From: Primulina eburnea
Taxonomy: Eukaryota; Streptophyta; Magnoliopsida; Lamiales; Gesneriaceae
Assembly (NCBI RefSeq): GCF_022965805.1
Contig: NC_133105.1
Coordinates: 33,733,275 to 33,797,274, forward strand
DNA: 64,000 nucleotides
Direction: 5' to 3'
The notes under the pieces were generated by a model. The model was not told the DNA's origin. It searched no databases and worked only from the letters and a program-made list of their open reading frames with translations. Shown one piece after another: positions 11,557 through 22,680 of this stretch (positions are counted from its first letter, which is position 1; each line of letters starts with the position of its first letter). Both the position numbers and the translations under genes were made by a program.

Positions 11557-12383
11557 ACCACTACAATTCTACTCTGAATACTAACACAATTCTGATATCA
11601 AAATATCAATCAATATCTTTCACAATTCATAACAATTGCATAACCAGTCTATTCTGAAATCTGACTTCGATTATACAATATATATGATAGCAGAAACACC
11701 ATATTGAATCATATTAATTCTGACAACATCATATGTCAAAACACTGCAAACGTAATGAAACTACGTCCTTGTGTATCTCGAGTCGAGAGAAACACGGTAT
11801 GCGTTCAGATTTGAATTCTGATAGACCGATCTTCCACAATGGCAAATCTAAAAGGCGTAAGGATTTTCTTTCCAAAATCTCGTCCTTTTTCCGATTTTTC
11901 TGAGGATAACGTGTCAATCAGTCATATATATATTGCATGCAAGCTCCGAAACGTGGCTTCATTCTTTACATTACACGTTAGACCGCGGGTTGGTCCTGTA
12001 TTGTACCGCGGGTGCGGTCGTGCAATGCCTATCCTGGCATTTCCCGAAAGCTCAGACCGCGGGTGCGGTCCTTCCAATACCGGGTGCGGTCTCCAATACG
12101 CGGGTGCGGTGTGCCTCGCAATAAAATTTGCAACTTTCGTCCATGCACGCGGGTGCGGTCTTGGTTGCACCGTGGGTGCGGTGTGGCTTCGGCCTTTCTG
12201 GCAAAAATCCACATTGCATGACCGCGGGTGCAATCTGCTCTGGGCTGGGCGCGGTGCGGTCTTGCAAACCCTATTTTCTCATATCTTTTCTTCCCTCATT
12301 GCACGTCATGCATTCTCATATCTTCCGAGTCTAATGAATGATTGTAATCTTGGTTATCGATTCTGTAATTCTTGGGCCTTACA
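11557..12383 (-). repeat. Gypsy-D-type LTR, first part (U3), inverted
   Basis: Matches the Gypsy-D LTR from 49984 down to about 49097. On the minus strand it starts TGTAAGGCCCAAG at 12383, next to a polypurine tract, and runs left to the gap. It contains a GC-rich inverted-repeat array (11982-12262) and TATATATAT at about 11924-11933. Its missing remainder is found in opposite orientation at 13256-14550. Confidence 0.8.
11982..12262. repeat. ACCGCGGGTGCGGT inverted-repeat array in Gypsy-D-type LTR
   Basis: About nine copies of ACCGCGGGTGCGGT or close variants. Each contains inverted ACCGC/GCGGT ends. The frames crossing it are compositional artefacts. Confidence 0.9.
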
Positions 12384-13255
12384 TTTCTCCTCCCTCTTAG
12401 GTCTGAGTTCGTCCCTGAACTCACAAACAATCACTTCCAAAGATAACAGAGGAAATGCATAACAGAGTTTAAACCAAAACTCAAATATCTGATTCCGGTC
12501 TGGAATAAGAATTCACTAAGTATAACGTCCTATTACTTCTCCAGTCCTTCTGACAGACTCAATCTTGCCATATTGGTTATACAACATCCGTATAAACCAA
12601 TCACAGTTCATAATAAACCAATGCCAGTAGTTATTACCCAGTCTGTTTATCCCATCAAGGACATATACCATCTTCAGCTTCAAATACCAATCGTCATCAT
12701 CCGACGTTGGTTTCTTAAGTCTGTCCATTCTGAACTATCTTAGTAGCTATTTCATATAGTAATTCATACAGTGACAATAAGTCGTAACAACTATGCTAAC
12801 ATCCAACACTAAGGCTGTACCGAAGTTTCTAATATCTGGAAACCCATTCTGACTGCCTGTCAAGCTGTGAAACAATCTAAAAGAGAGTTCATGATATATT
12901 CTATCACGAATACAAACTCAAGCAAAATCACAGTCTGACATAATCTACTGTGGCATTCCGATCTTTCTTGACTACTTCTCTGACACCAATCTGGTCATTT
13001 GGTCATGTTTGTACGTTATCTGGTACATACTAATAGAATACAGATTGAATAATCTACAATCACAATCATATTCTATCATGATCTGTAGAAAATGGCGGTT
13101 TTTTCATTACGAAGCCATAGAAATGTACTCCCATCTATTTAGAACTGTACAATTCTGTAATAAATCTTCGGATCTCTATCTTTCTGTCTTTTCTGTTAGC
13201 AATTCAGACATATCAGTACACTTCTGCCAACATTTCGATACAAAACTAGTGTGAC
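12384..13255 (-). pseudogene. Degenerate internal region of Gypsy-D-type element
   Basis: On the minus strand this continues inward from a polypurine tract (TAAGAGGGAGGAGA, 12399-12386) followed by the CGAGGGACGAACTCAG-type 3' end seen at 50000. It is collinear with 50000-50890: for example a KPTSDDDDWYLKLK-coding stretch here matches KPMSDDENWYWKSK near 50310, and the AATTCAGACATATCAGTAC block recurs at 50838. No gypsy domain is intact. By comparison with Gypsy-B it should correspond to decayed integrase. Coding potential is lost. Confidence 0.65.
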
Positions 13256-14550
13256 CCAGATTAGGAGTTCCAGTATTATATCTGTGATGTTCAGAATTGA
13301 CGGGGTTATTCAGATTGTATTGTTATGCCGTCGAAACAACAATTGAGTTAGATTAATCAGATTCAGATATGATTTAGATTAGATTGTGATATTACTGATA
13401 TGACTCAGATTGTAATCTTGTTCGGATATTGATCAGATTGTATACTGATTTGAGTATTGAGCAGAACAGATTGTGTATGGAGTAATTCACTGATACAGCG
13501 TATTCGATATTGTCATTTCAGATTGATATGGACAGAGTGGAATACAGATCATCGTCTTCGTCAGACCGGGACGACAAAGGTATAATTCATGTGATATACG
13601 GGAAGACATAACTCAAATAGATCCCATTTGAGTTTCCCAATAAAATCACATACTAGAATTATTGTTGTTTATTTTATGATATGATTATGATGTGTTTACA
13701 GATTGTTATTCATTGCAATTAAGATAGGAAGTTCTGACAGAAACAGTCAAATTTCTAGATGTTCGGTGATATCACATCTTAGGGGAAGATCATTCTCCTA
13801 TTGTAGATGTGGATACAGATCAGGCCGAAGTCTAGGAATAAGACGTACCGTCACCCCGATGGGGAGGGTAGGTGATAGATCGTCTTATTCACACCGGGAT
13901 CCCTAGAGTTATAGATGAGTCGAGTCTAGACATGATTTGACTAGAACTGCATGCGTTTATGGATGTGGTTTCATAGATTATGAAACCCATGTTTATTGCA
14001 TTCAGTTATGATAGCATGTTCATATGATTTGATTTAAATTGCATGTTTATCTGAATTGAGTTGTATGCTTATTTTGACTTGATTTCATAGATTATGAAAT
14101 CTATTATTTTTGAATATGATCATGATAGCATGTTTTATGATTTAGATTATTTCTATACATGCTTAACATGTTTTATACTGGGATTTATTCTCACCGGAGT
14201 ATCCGGCTGTTGTCTTGTTTTGTATGTGTGCATAACAACAGGTGGGACAAGATCGGGGTCAGAAGATGATGAGAGAAGAAGAGTTAGCGTGGTGATTCCG
14301 GACTTGAATAGATTTGGTTTTATTACTTGAACTTTAGTAGTTGAACCTTAGAGTAATTGAGAAGACTGTTGTACAGTATTGTACCTTTATACTGAAATGT
14401 AATTTTATACAGATATGTATATTATGTAGATGCCATTACCTTCCGCACTATATTTTTAAAAAGAAAAAAATTTTAGACCCTGTTTTATCTTAATTGATAA
14501 TTAAATCCCAAAAGAAGATTAAGAAGATGATTAGCGTCCGGGTCCCCACA
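13256..14550 (+). repeat. Gypsy-D-type LTR, remainder (R/U5), plus orientation
   Basis: Collinear with the reverse complement of 49082-47791, from ATTATATCTGTGATGTTCAG to the terminus GGACCC-type end (GGGTCCCCACA at 14540-14550). It starts within about 15 bp of the place where the inverted first part breaks off, so the two pieces add up to one LTR. Confidence 0.8.
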
Positions 14551-14911
14551 CCGATGATGCTTCAAACATTGCGGATTTGTTCTTTAGAGAAGTCGTTAGG
14601 TTGCATGTCATGCCTAGGACTATTGTTTCTGGTCGCGATGTTATATTCTTGAGTTACTTTTAGAAGACTTTATGGGCTAAACTTGGCACAAAATTGTTGT
14701 TTTCTACTACTTGTCATCCTCAAACGCATGGACAAACTGAAGTTGTCAATAGAACTTTGGGATCACTTTTGCGTGTTATTCTTAAAAAGAACTTGGATTG
14801 ACATTTCTATGGACTTTATTTTGGGGTTGCCTAGGACTAAGAAGGGGAGGGATTCTATTTTTGTTGTTGTGGATAGATTCTCTAAGATGGCACATTTTAT
14901 AGCTTGTCATA
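14551..14911 (+). pseudogene. Gypsy integrase fragment with swapped halves
   Basis: Integrase of another Ty3/gypsy lineage. 14551-14795 encodes the later half of the core ([47 protein letters not shown]). 14796-14911 encodes the earlier half ([36 protein letters not shown]). In normal integrase the second piece precedes the first, and IACH adjoins TDDA. One in-frame stop (TAG) lies near 14659. The left end abuts a Gypsy-D-type LTR end and the right end is where Gypsy-A inserted. Too little remains to assign a lineage. Confidence 0.85.
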
Positions 14912-15009
14912 TGTAAGGCTCGAGATTATTAGTTTTCATTGTTGCACGACTCCGAGGATATGAGAATGCATGTCATAAGATGAAAGTACAAAATATTTCA
15001 TGTGTGAGA

Positions 15010-15297
15010 GGCCGCACCCGCGCTTAGAACAAGAGTGCACCCGCTGTCCATGAATTATGGAATTTTGAATGTGCTGCCGAAACCACACCGCACCTGCGGT
15101 GCTAGGAGACACCGCACCCGCGGTGTATGGACAGAAAGTTGGCCATTTTATTCGTAGCATCACCGCATCCGCGGTGTAGAAAGACCGCACCCGCGGTGAC
15201 AAGACCGCACCCGCGGTGCTGAGAAGACCGCACCCGCGGTCGTCACTTTTAAAAATTAAAAGTCATGCCGAAGCATGAGCGCACCCGCGGTGCTGGA
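15010..15297. repeat. ACCGCACCCGCGGT array in Gypsy-A 5' LTR
   Basis: About eight copies of the inverted-repeat unit with ACCGC and GCGGT arms. Spacing is irregular (20-45 bp). Copy arrangement differs from the 3' LTR. Confidence 0.9.
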
Positions 15298-15340
15298 TGC
15301 GAGAAATCCACCTTGATTCTTATGTTGACACATGGCAGAG

Positions 15341-15351
15341 GTATATATATG
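15341..15351 (+). promoter_or_regulatory. Probable TATA box of Gypsy-A LTR
   Basis: GTATATATATG about 45 bp downstream of the last GC-rich array unit. It is also present in the 3' LTR at 40250-40260. The start of transcription (R boundary) is inferred to lie shortly downstream. Confidence 0.55.
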
Positions 15352-16828
15352 AATTAGTGCTGATTCATTTCTTTCTCATTTCCAGCAGCTGAACCGAGAG
15401 TTCCCTCAAATTTCTTCAAGTTCTTTAAGTTTTGAGGTAAGATATTTTAAGATTTAGCCTCCCGAATTTAGTTCCGATTTCAGTTTTGAACTCCTAGCAT
15501 CAAAGGCTATCAAAGGGTGTAAGTTTCCTTCAATTACAATATGTTTTGAATCATAGGTGTTGGGAGAATTATGATTTGAGTTAAGAAATATGTTCTTATG
15601 ATTGTAAGGATTGTGGATTTGAAACCGGAACGAAGAAATGATATCGAACTCAATTGTTATGAGTTTTAGTATATATTGACATGAGATTATGCAGATTTTG
15701 AGATCTTGACATAGATATTATGATGATTATGAGTTGGGAATTGTACAATGTTGATATATGTTGAATTGGATTAAACGGTATCAAAGAATTATGTGGTTAT
15801 GCCGTCGATTTATACCGAGATTGATTAAGAATTGTATAAGACTTGTTGTGAGTTGTTTGTTGATATGGTATCTATCAACAATTTTCATTTCAGATTTGGA
15901 GTTACAGTTTGTTTGGGAAGCCACAACTCAATTAAGATATTATTTGAGTTTCCCAACCAAAATCACATAATAGAATTGTTGTATATTTGGTAACATGTTT
16001 ATGAATTGTTTATAGAATTATATTCAAATCTTGTAACCTGATTATACTTTGATTATAGAATTGTATTCAAGCATATAAGATCATTGTGATATTCAGATAT
16101 GAATATGAGCATGCTTTGTTTACAGATTGATATGCATTGCATTTAAGATATGAGAGTCGTTGACAGCCATTGTCACATATCTAGATGTTCGGTGTATCTC
16201 AGCTTAGGAGCAGCCCTGACTCGTATTGCAGTCGTTGATACAGCTCAGACCGAAGTCTAGGAATAATACGTACAGTCACCCCGAGTGGGAGGGTAGGTGA
16301 CAGCCATTGACGTCTTATTCACACCGGGATCCCTAGAGTTCTAGTCGAGTCGAGTCCAGACATGGTTTGATTCGCATTGTATTGCATGTTTATATGGATG
16401 ACATTCATTATAGCATGTTTCATGTTTAGTTTGATTATATGCATGTATACATGTTTATACTAGGATTTGTTCTCACCGGAGTTTCCGGCTGTTGTTATGT
16501 TTGTATGTGTGCATAACAACAGGTGGGGCAGGATCTGGGTCACGCAGAGGATGAGAGATGGACATAGCATGGTGATCTCGGGCATAGCAGAAGAACTAGT
16601 AGTTATACTTTTGACATGTATTGTATTTAATTACTAGTTGTTGAGTATGGATGGAACAAGACATGTTGTACCTTATGTTTGTACATTATGTTGTTAAATA
16701 ACATAGACTCCTCTTGTTTAGCTTTCATGTAAATGAATGTTAAAAGCAAAAATTTTTGACACACTTTTTATATTAACGATCCATTGAATCCCAAAGAAAA
16801 GAGTTAGAGCCCGGGTCCCCACAACAGG

Positions 16829-16840
16829 TGGTATCAGAGT
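16829..16840 (+). other. Primer-binding site of Gypsy-A
   Basis: TGGTATCAGAG after the 5-base spacer ACAGG that follows the LTR end. It is complementary to initiator methionine tRNA. Confidence 0.88.
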
Positions 16841-17088
16841 TGTAGGTTATGTAGACCGAGATAGAATAGAATGAGCGGGGTAGATCGAGTCATCTTCCTT
16901 GCTTATATCATGCTAGCACATATCCTGATTTATTGCTTTCCCTATTACGTGTTGTGTTCTCTGATTTGATTGCAGCATGTATTGATTAAGACTGAATCAG
17001 ATGCGATTCTGGATCAGAGGTAAATGATCAGGGGAGGGCTGAGACAGTTGGTATAGATTGTATACTAAACTGTTTGAAAAGCAGATAC

Positions 17089-17863
17089 ATACCTCCTAGA
17101 AGAGCAGCCGTTCCTTTACGACCACCAGCACCAGAACAGGGTAGCACATCTGGTGATACGATGGATGTCACTGCTACGCCCATGGAGACTCTATTAAAGC
17201 GATTCCAGCTTTCCGACCACCGACCTTAAAGGGTACAGAAAATGCAATTGAATGTGAAAGCTGGTTGGAGGATATCGAGATGTTATTCGAGTCTCTGGAA
17301 TATAGTGATGAGAAACGAGTGAAACTCATTGGCCATCAACTGCAAGACGTGGCTAAGTATTGGTTGTTGAATATTAAGAGAGCACTAGAACAGCGTGGTA
17401 CATAGATTACATGGAAGGTGTTCAAGACCGAGTTTTATCAGCGATTCTTTCCTGTATCCTACCGTAAAGATAAAGGCGCTGAGTTTCCTGTATCGAAGAG
17501 TATGTTGCTAAATTTTCTTCCTTGCTTCACTTTGCACCTCACGTTTCAGGTAATGATGAGGCCGTAGCAGATCAGTTTATAAACGGCTTAAATCCTGATG
17601 TCTTTACATTGGTTAATACTGGGAGACCCAATAACTTCGCTGAAGCATTGAATCGTGCCAAAGGAGCTGAAGCAGGGTTGCTTAGGCAACGGAGTGTTCC
17701 GTACGTTGCTCCGAGTCCGAGACTACCACTACCTCTAGCACAACCTCCTTCTAGATTTGATAGCGGCGGTAGTAGCAGCGGGCGGAAGGATCCGTTGAAA
17801 GCGAAGGGCAAACAGTTTAAGAGGGCAGGGAGCAGTTCGTCGAGCTCTAGCGGGTCAAGACAG
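17089..17863 (+). pseudogene. Gypsy-A gag, N-terminal part
   Basis: Gag forms the virus-like particle. Compared with Gypsy-B gag (from 30589), the start codon has become ATA (17089-17091, before CCTCCTAGAAGAG). A 1-nt loss near 17210 shifts the frame, TAG at 17403-17405 interrupts it, and about 40 bp near 17484 are missing. The rest is readable: [35 protein letters not shown], and an SSSSSSSG linker before the zinc knuckles. The frame is cut at 17863 by Copia-2 and resumes at 27205. No initiation or translation of a complete Gag is possible. Confidence 0.9.
17859..17863 (+). other. Target-site duplication GACAG, left copy
   Basis: Five bases directly before the Copia-2 5' LTR, repeated after the 3' LTR at 27205-27209. 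Confidence 0.95.
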
Positions 17864-18984
17864 TGTTAGAGTAGGTGCCCGTCGAGCCAAGTGTTGGCCG
17901 AGTGTTCACAATGAAACTCTATGTATAAGCAATCTTTATTTTAGTAATATTTGATATTATTATTTTGGCACATCTTTATCTGTATACCCATGCTAGTTGC
18001 ATAGATAAAGCCCTTGAATATACAAATGGTAGAAAGAATATGAGATGCTCATATGATGGGTATCATGAAACTCATATTTGTAATACTGTATATTCTAAAC
18101 GGTTCCTAGTCGATTCAGCCGCCACTAAGAAGGATATAGGCCGCTCGAGTTCGAGACTAGTATCTGCGATGTGAGTACCATGTTTCATTGGTAGGGGACA
18201 TTGTGATGTCTGAACATGCAGATAGGTTCTCCTTGTAGAGTGCACTGAACAACCCTCCATAAAAGGACTTTCCAAGTGGTTCTCACTTATCGAGTGGAAA
18301 TGTCCTAGTTTATGGTTGTACAGAATTAGTCCTTATGACCCGGGACAACATTGAGACTCTATGTGCTAGAATTACACTTTGACTTGTTTACCGACTCTCA
18401 TGGGGTCATCAGTTGGCAAGGTTGGGTGTCATGTCGAAACATATAGGAGTCGATGCATTGTAGTCGGGGATTCACCGCTTACCTTCGGGTATGGATATCC
18501 TATGTGTTATCATGTGTATGTAGGTTGAAATCTCTGGCCAGAGTATGGTGGTAATTATGAAAGGGGTTTCATAGATTACACCATCGATGCAACTACAACA
18601 TGATACATAGTATCGATTCATTGACAACTCTCGATAAACCAATGGTTGTCGAATCGGTCGGGATATAAGAGTTGAAGGGACCGTACTGTACGCTAATCAT
18701 AATTGAATGGTTCTTACAGGCACTATCATTTGATACCTAGGAAATCATGTAAGCAATGCTGCTAGGCGTTTAACATGATTGGTTGGGTACTATCAGACTT
18801 GAGTTCTGACGTTCTTATTATCAAGGAGTTGATAAGTAAGAATGGAGCAATTAGGGCATGCTCGAATAAGGACATGTTTAGTCCGAATCACATAGAGATG
18901 TGAACCCACGGCTAGTTGTATCAGTGAACCATTGAGGGCCACACAAGTACTAGCTTTCTAGATCCCGTTGAGAATTAAAACAGT

Positions 18985-19445
18985 TCAATGTGTTGAACGG
19001 CTTATAAAAGAGTTTATAAGCGTAAGGAAAATTAGAAGTTTGACTTCTATAAAGGAGAAATTAGTTCAATGTGTTGAACGGCTTATAAATGAGTTTATAA
19101 GCGTAAAGAAAAATAGAAGTATGACTTCTATAAGAGAAATGTAAATTTTAATTTATGGAAGTGTTCCTAAATTAAAAGTTGGCCAAGTGAATAATGTATT
19201 TGAAAATTGTGATTTTCATAAACATTATTATGGACTAAATTAAATTAATTCAAGTGTTGAATTAATTAAACACTAGTGGACCTAGTAGAGTCAAAATAAT
19301 TAAATTAATTCAAGTGTTGAATTAATTAAATAACATTGGGCCTTGTAGAGCCCAATTGAAAATAATTATTTAACTAGTGGGACTTGGGTAAATTCAAGTA
19401 ATGTTTAATTAGTCTCAAATATGTTTGAGATAATTAAATTTAGTC
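18985..19445. repeat. Chain of short inverted repeats in Copia-2 U3
   Basis: Consecutive hairpin-forming units: TTCAATGTGTTGAA, CTTATAAAAGAGTTTATAAG, AGAAGTTTGACTTCT (this trio occurs twice), TAATTCAAGTGTTGAATTA (twice), GGGCCTTGTAGAGCCC and CTCAAATATGTTTGAG. The same chain is present in the 3' LTR (26185-26640) and in Copia-3. Confidence 0.85.
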
Positions 19446-19470
19446 CATGGTCTTTATTTTGATAAAAAAC

Positions 19471-19482
19471 CATATAATATGC
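19471..19482 (+). promoter_or_regulatory. Probable TATA box of Copia-2 LTR
   Basis: CATATAATATGC just downstream of the inverted-repeat chain. It is conserved in the 3' LTR (26671) and in Copia-3 (minus strand near 53084). Confidence 0.5.
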
Positions 19483-20012
19483 ATGCATGGGAGGTGAAAG
19501 GTTGGGAGACTACTTTTTGAGTTTTCAAGGCATGGCATGCAACTTTTTGGAACACCTTTTCCCATAACAAAAAAAAAGGTCTCTCCTTCTCTCCTAGCAT
19601 GATAGTGCCGAAAATACTATTCACTTTTCTCTCAATTTTCTCTCATTCTTGTTCTTCAATTGTTGGAGAATAACACTATCTTCTCTTTGAAAACTCCTCA
19701 TATTTTTCTAGTGCAAAATGTGAGGGGTTATAGCTAGTTAGTGGTGGGCTTGATTTTGAAGGAAAGAAGGAGGCTTGGAGGCTTGTAGATCTTCATGCCA
19801 TTCAAGAGCTTTGTTGTTTAACAACAAAGTTGGAGCCACAATCAATCTTTTAAAGATTGATAGGTAAAATTCTAAACACACTATGAATGACATTATGTGT
19901 TTTTATTGTATTTGCTACACTTTAATAGTGGTGGCCGAAATTTTGCATGTTAAATCGAAAAATTTTATGCTTCCGTTGCGTTTCCGGTCACCGTAACCGA
20001 TCCCCTTTCAAG

Positions 20013-20024
20013 TGGAATCCGAGC
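20013..20024 (+). other. Primer-binding site of Copia-2 (variant)
   Basis: TGGAATCCGAGC two bases after the LTR. It resembles the iMet site TGGTATCAGAGC with two changes. Copia-3 has only one of these changes. Confidence 0.75.
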
Positions 20025-21819
20025 TATGGTTACGTTTTTGTGTAGCATTTACAAGATATTATATTGAGGCCGATTTCTAACCGCATGAGAATGAAATTTT
20101 GCAACAAAATTCAAGGTTTGATGGGGATTTTTTCGGGCAGCATGTTGCTGCCCGTGTCGGGCAGCTCGGGCTGCCCGAGGGGCTGCCCGTTTCGGGCAGC
20201 AAGGGCAGCCCGAGGGGCTGCCCGAACAGCCCCTTGTTTTAAAATAAAAAAAAAAATTTTGTTGCCGGAATCCGGCGACGGAGCTCCGGCGACGGCGATG
20301 ACGGCTAGGGTTTCCAAAAGGTGTTTTGGAATATCAAAGTGTCATGGGCCTTGAGTTGTTGGGCCATTGGATGGCTAACATGTTTGTGAATTTTAAATGG
20401 GCCAAAACGTTTTTTGGTGAAAAATGAATTTTTGGGCCCTTAAGTTTAAAATTACAAAAGTTGCAAATATTTTCTCATGAAATAAATATTTTAAGTTGGA
20501 CTTTAAATATTATAGTAAATGGTGATTTACAAGAAATTCGGTTATAAATAAATTAATTTGAAAGTAGACAAAGGTTTTTGTATACTTTGTTAATTTAGTT
20601 TATAATCGTGGCGGTTAGTGATTGGATCAAGATATATAATATTGGATCAATTAATTATTATGATAATTAATTGATGGTGTATGATATGTGATATTATGCA
20701 TGAAGGATGATCAATAGCCCAAGCCCAATTTGCTAGGTGTATGCTAGGATATTTGATGTTGAATGATTGTAATAATTATCAATTTATAAAGTGGGCTTGG
20801 TTTATGGCCCGTTGCCCACCCCATGAGATGTATCCCTATTTGCCATGGATATTTATTTGTAAATATTAGTATAGTGGATGATCAAGATTGGAAGATGGTG
20901 GCCATGATGATTATGAAGATCGAAGACATGTAAATATTGGAAGCTTATGTAATAGTTGCATTTGCATCCCGTGCATTTCCCTAGGATTGGACCTAGGCCC
21001 GTGTTTAGCTCACACGGTCCGTTAGTATTGGGGCGATTGATCATCCTTGTTTGTTTACTGTTTATAATATATGCATGATATGTTATAAATAATGAGTATG
21101 TGTGTAATTATTATGATAATAACAAAGTTGCTTGAATCCGGCAAACATACGATCAAACATGGCGAGTTTTTTTAAAATAAAATTAATGATGAGACCTTTC
21201 AAAATTAAAAACCCTCATTTTTAATATGATTCCAAATTAATATCAAGCCCGAAAAGGGGAATTATAAATTTGTTTATAATTTCCTTGTCTTCCATCGACA
21301 ATGGGTGCATGATGAACGCTACCCGTACTCGGGCTCGGCTAATATTAGTGGGGAAGCTTTGGGTGCCGGAAAGCTGTGACATCCATTGACATGGTGATGT
21401 GAACTACGTGGAACTCCCATGATTTCGGCTCATATTATTGAGGGAACTCATGGCGACCGTCCATTAAGGTTCAACATCGATGGGTAAGGCTTGACACGTG
21501 AAGATGAACGACGTCATATTATTGGGTCCTAATCAAACGTGAGACAAAAGTTTACGTAGAGGGTTGCATTGTGATGCAATTGGAAACTACCTTTTAGGAA
21601 TTGTGATTGGCTGATATTATTCGGGATCATAATTCGCTAATTGGACCTTACGTACCTACTGAGGAAAGGAGTTTCCCGTTTTCACTAGAGGGTAGTGAAA
21701 GATGTCAAAACAGTGAGAGCAAATATTTATGAAGTAAAAGTCCAAACTTCATATCTTACTAAATATTTTAAAATAGTCACCAACATTTATCTGTTTTTAC
21801 TTTTCAGTACAAATTGACA
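20025..21819 (+). other. Copia-2 untranslated leader
   Basis: About 1.8 kb without a credible gene. A GC-rich block at 20141-20238 repeats CTGCCCG/CGGGCAG in both orientations. A GCCGGAATCCGGCGACGG block follows at about 20263-20300. Four ATATTATT-type motifs sit at 21342, 21431, 21515 and 21612 before gag. All three features recur in Copia-3, and the TGCCCG block and motifs in Copia-1. Confidence 0.7.
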
Positions 21820-22680
21820 ATGTCTTCGATTCGCAATCCCATATCCGTAATACTCGACAAACACATATTAACTGGACCTAATTACCTCACTTGGCTAAGA
21901 AACCTGAAAATCGTCTTGAATTCGGAAAGGGTAGCATATACACTGACTGAGTCGCCCCCTGTTGAGGCTCCGACTAACTGCAATCCTGAGGAATTGCAGG
22001 CTTACAAGGAATGGTGTGACCATGACTTGATAGCCAGGTGTTATATGCTGACTTCTAATAATGATGAGCTGCAGAGGCGTTTTGAGGATGCAAAGAATGC
22101 TGCTGACATTCATAAGCACCTCAAAGAGCTCTTTGGTGAGCAGACTCAGCCTCTTAGGCATGCTACCGTCAAGGAGCTGATCACTATGCGCATGCGAGAT
22201 GGGGCCTCGGTCCATGAGCATGGCCTGAAGTTGATTGGGCTCGTGGATAAGCTCGTTGGCATGGATATGATCTAGCCTTCGGAGTTGACCACCGACGTGT
22301 TGCTGTTATCATTGCCTAGCTCATTTGATCATTTTGTGGTGAAGTTCAACATGAACAAGATGGAGCCGACCCTTGAGGAGTTGGTGAATATGCTTGTTAC
22401 GTTTGAATCAACCATCAAGAAAGAGAAGTTGGTTCTTTATATGGGTTCTTCATCTGGTACGAAGATTGATCCACATGGGAAGGGAAAGAAGAGTTCTTTC
22501 CAACGTCCCAAGAAGAACGTGCCCTTGATGAGGCAATCTCCGAATCCCGTTGTGGCAGCCACACCAGTTAAGGCTGACAAGACTAGTGATGTTTGTCATC
22601 ACTGCAAGAAGCCTGGACATTGGAGGCGAAATTGCAAGGAATATCTGGCCCAGAAGAGTTCTGGAAACGGTATGTTCTAA
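21820..22680 (+). pseudogene. Copia-2 gag
   Basis: Starts ATG TCT TCG ATT at 21820 and is homologous to Copia-3 gag throughout. Recognisable parts are SIRNPISVILDKHILTGPN near the start, LKELFGEQTQPLRHATVKEL, LEELVNMLVTFESTIKKEK, and the CCHC nucleocapsid knuckle CHHCKKPGHWRRNC. A TAG at 22273-22275 splits the frame, and a TAA at 22678-22680 ends it just after the knuckle, where Copia-3 continues into protease. Both are absent from Copia-3. The product cannot be made as one protein. Confidence 0.92.

Larger units (their letters stand above)
14912..16823 (+). repeat. Gypsy-A 5' LTR
   Basis: 1912 bp, TGTAAGGCTCGAG... to ...GGGTCCCCACA. It is homologous to 39818-41519. It holds an ACCGCACCCGCGGT array (15010-15297) and a TATA-like GTATATATATG (15341-15351). 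The R/U5 side contains the CTCACCGGAGTTTCCGG block and a sequence shared with the Gypsy-B LTR. Confidence 0.93.
17864..20010 (+). repeat. Copia-2 5' LTR
   Basis: 2147 bp, TGTTAGAGTAGGTGC... to ...GATCCCCTTTCA, matching 25065-27204. It contains a chain of short inverted repeats (18985-19445) followed by CATATAATATGCATGCATG (19471 onward). The short frame beginning MAHLYLYTH is repeated in every related LTR and is not evidence of a gene. Confidence 0.95.

Noticed and set aside
11839..12462. 207-codon open frame
   Set aside because: It spans the GC-rich LTR array and LTR end. GC-rich repeats keep several frames open on both strands. No family features.
16829..16840. TGGTATCAGAGC sequences as tRNA genes
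   Set aside because: They match only the 3' end of initiator methionine tRNA and sit right after LTRs. No cloverleaf can be formed, so they are primer-binding sites.
17965..18174. Small frame beginning MAHLYLYTH, repeated at 25166, 54506 and 62314
   Set aside because: It lies inside LTRs and recurs only because the LTR does. No start context, domain or separate conservation visible.
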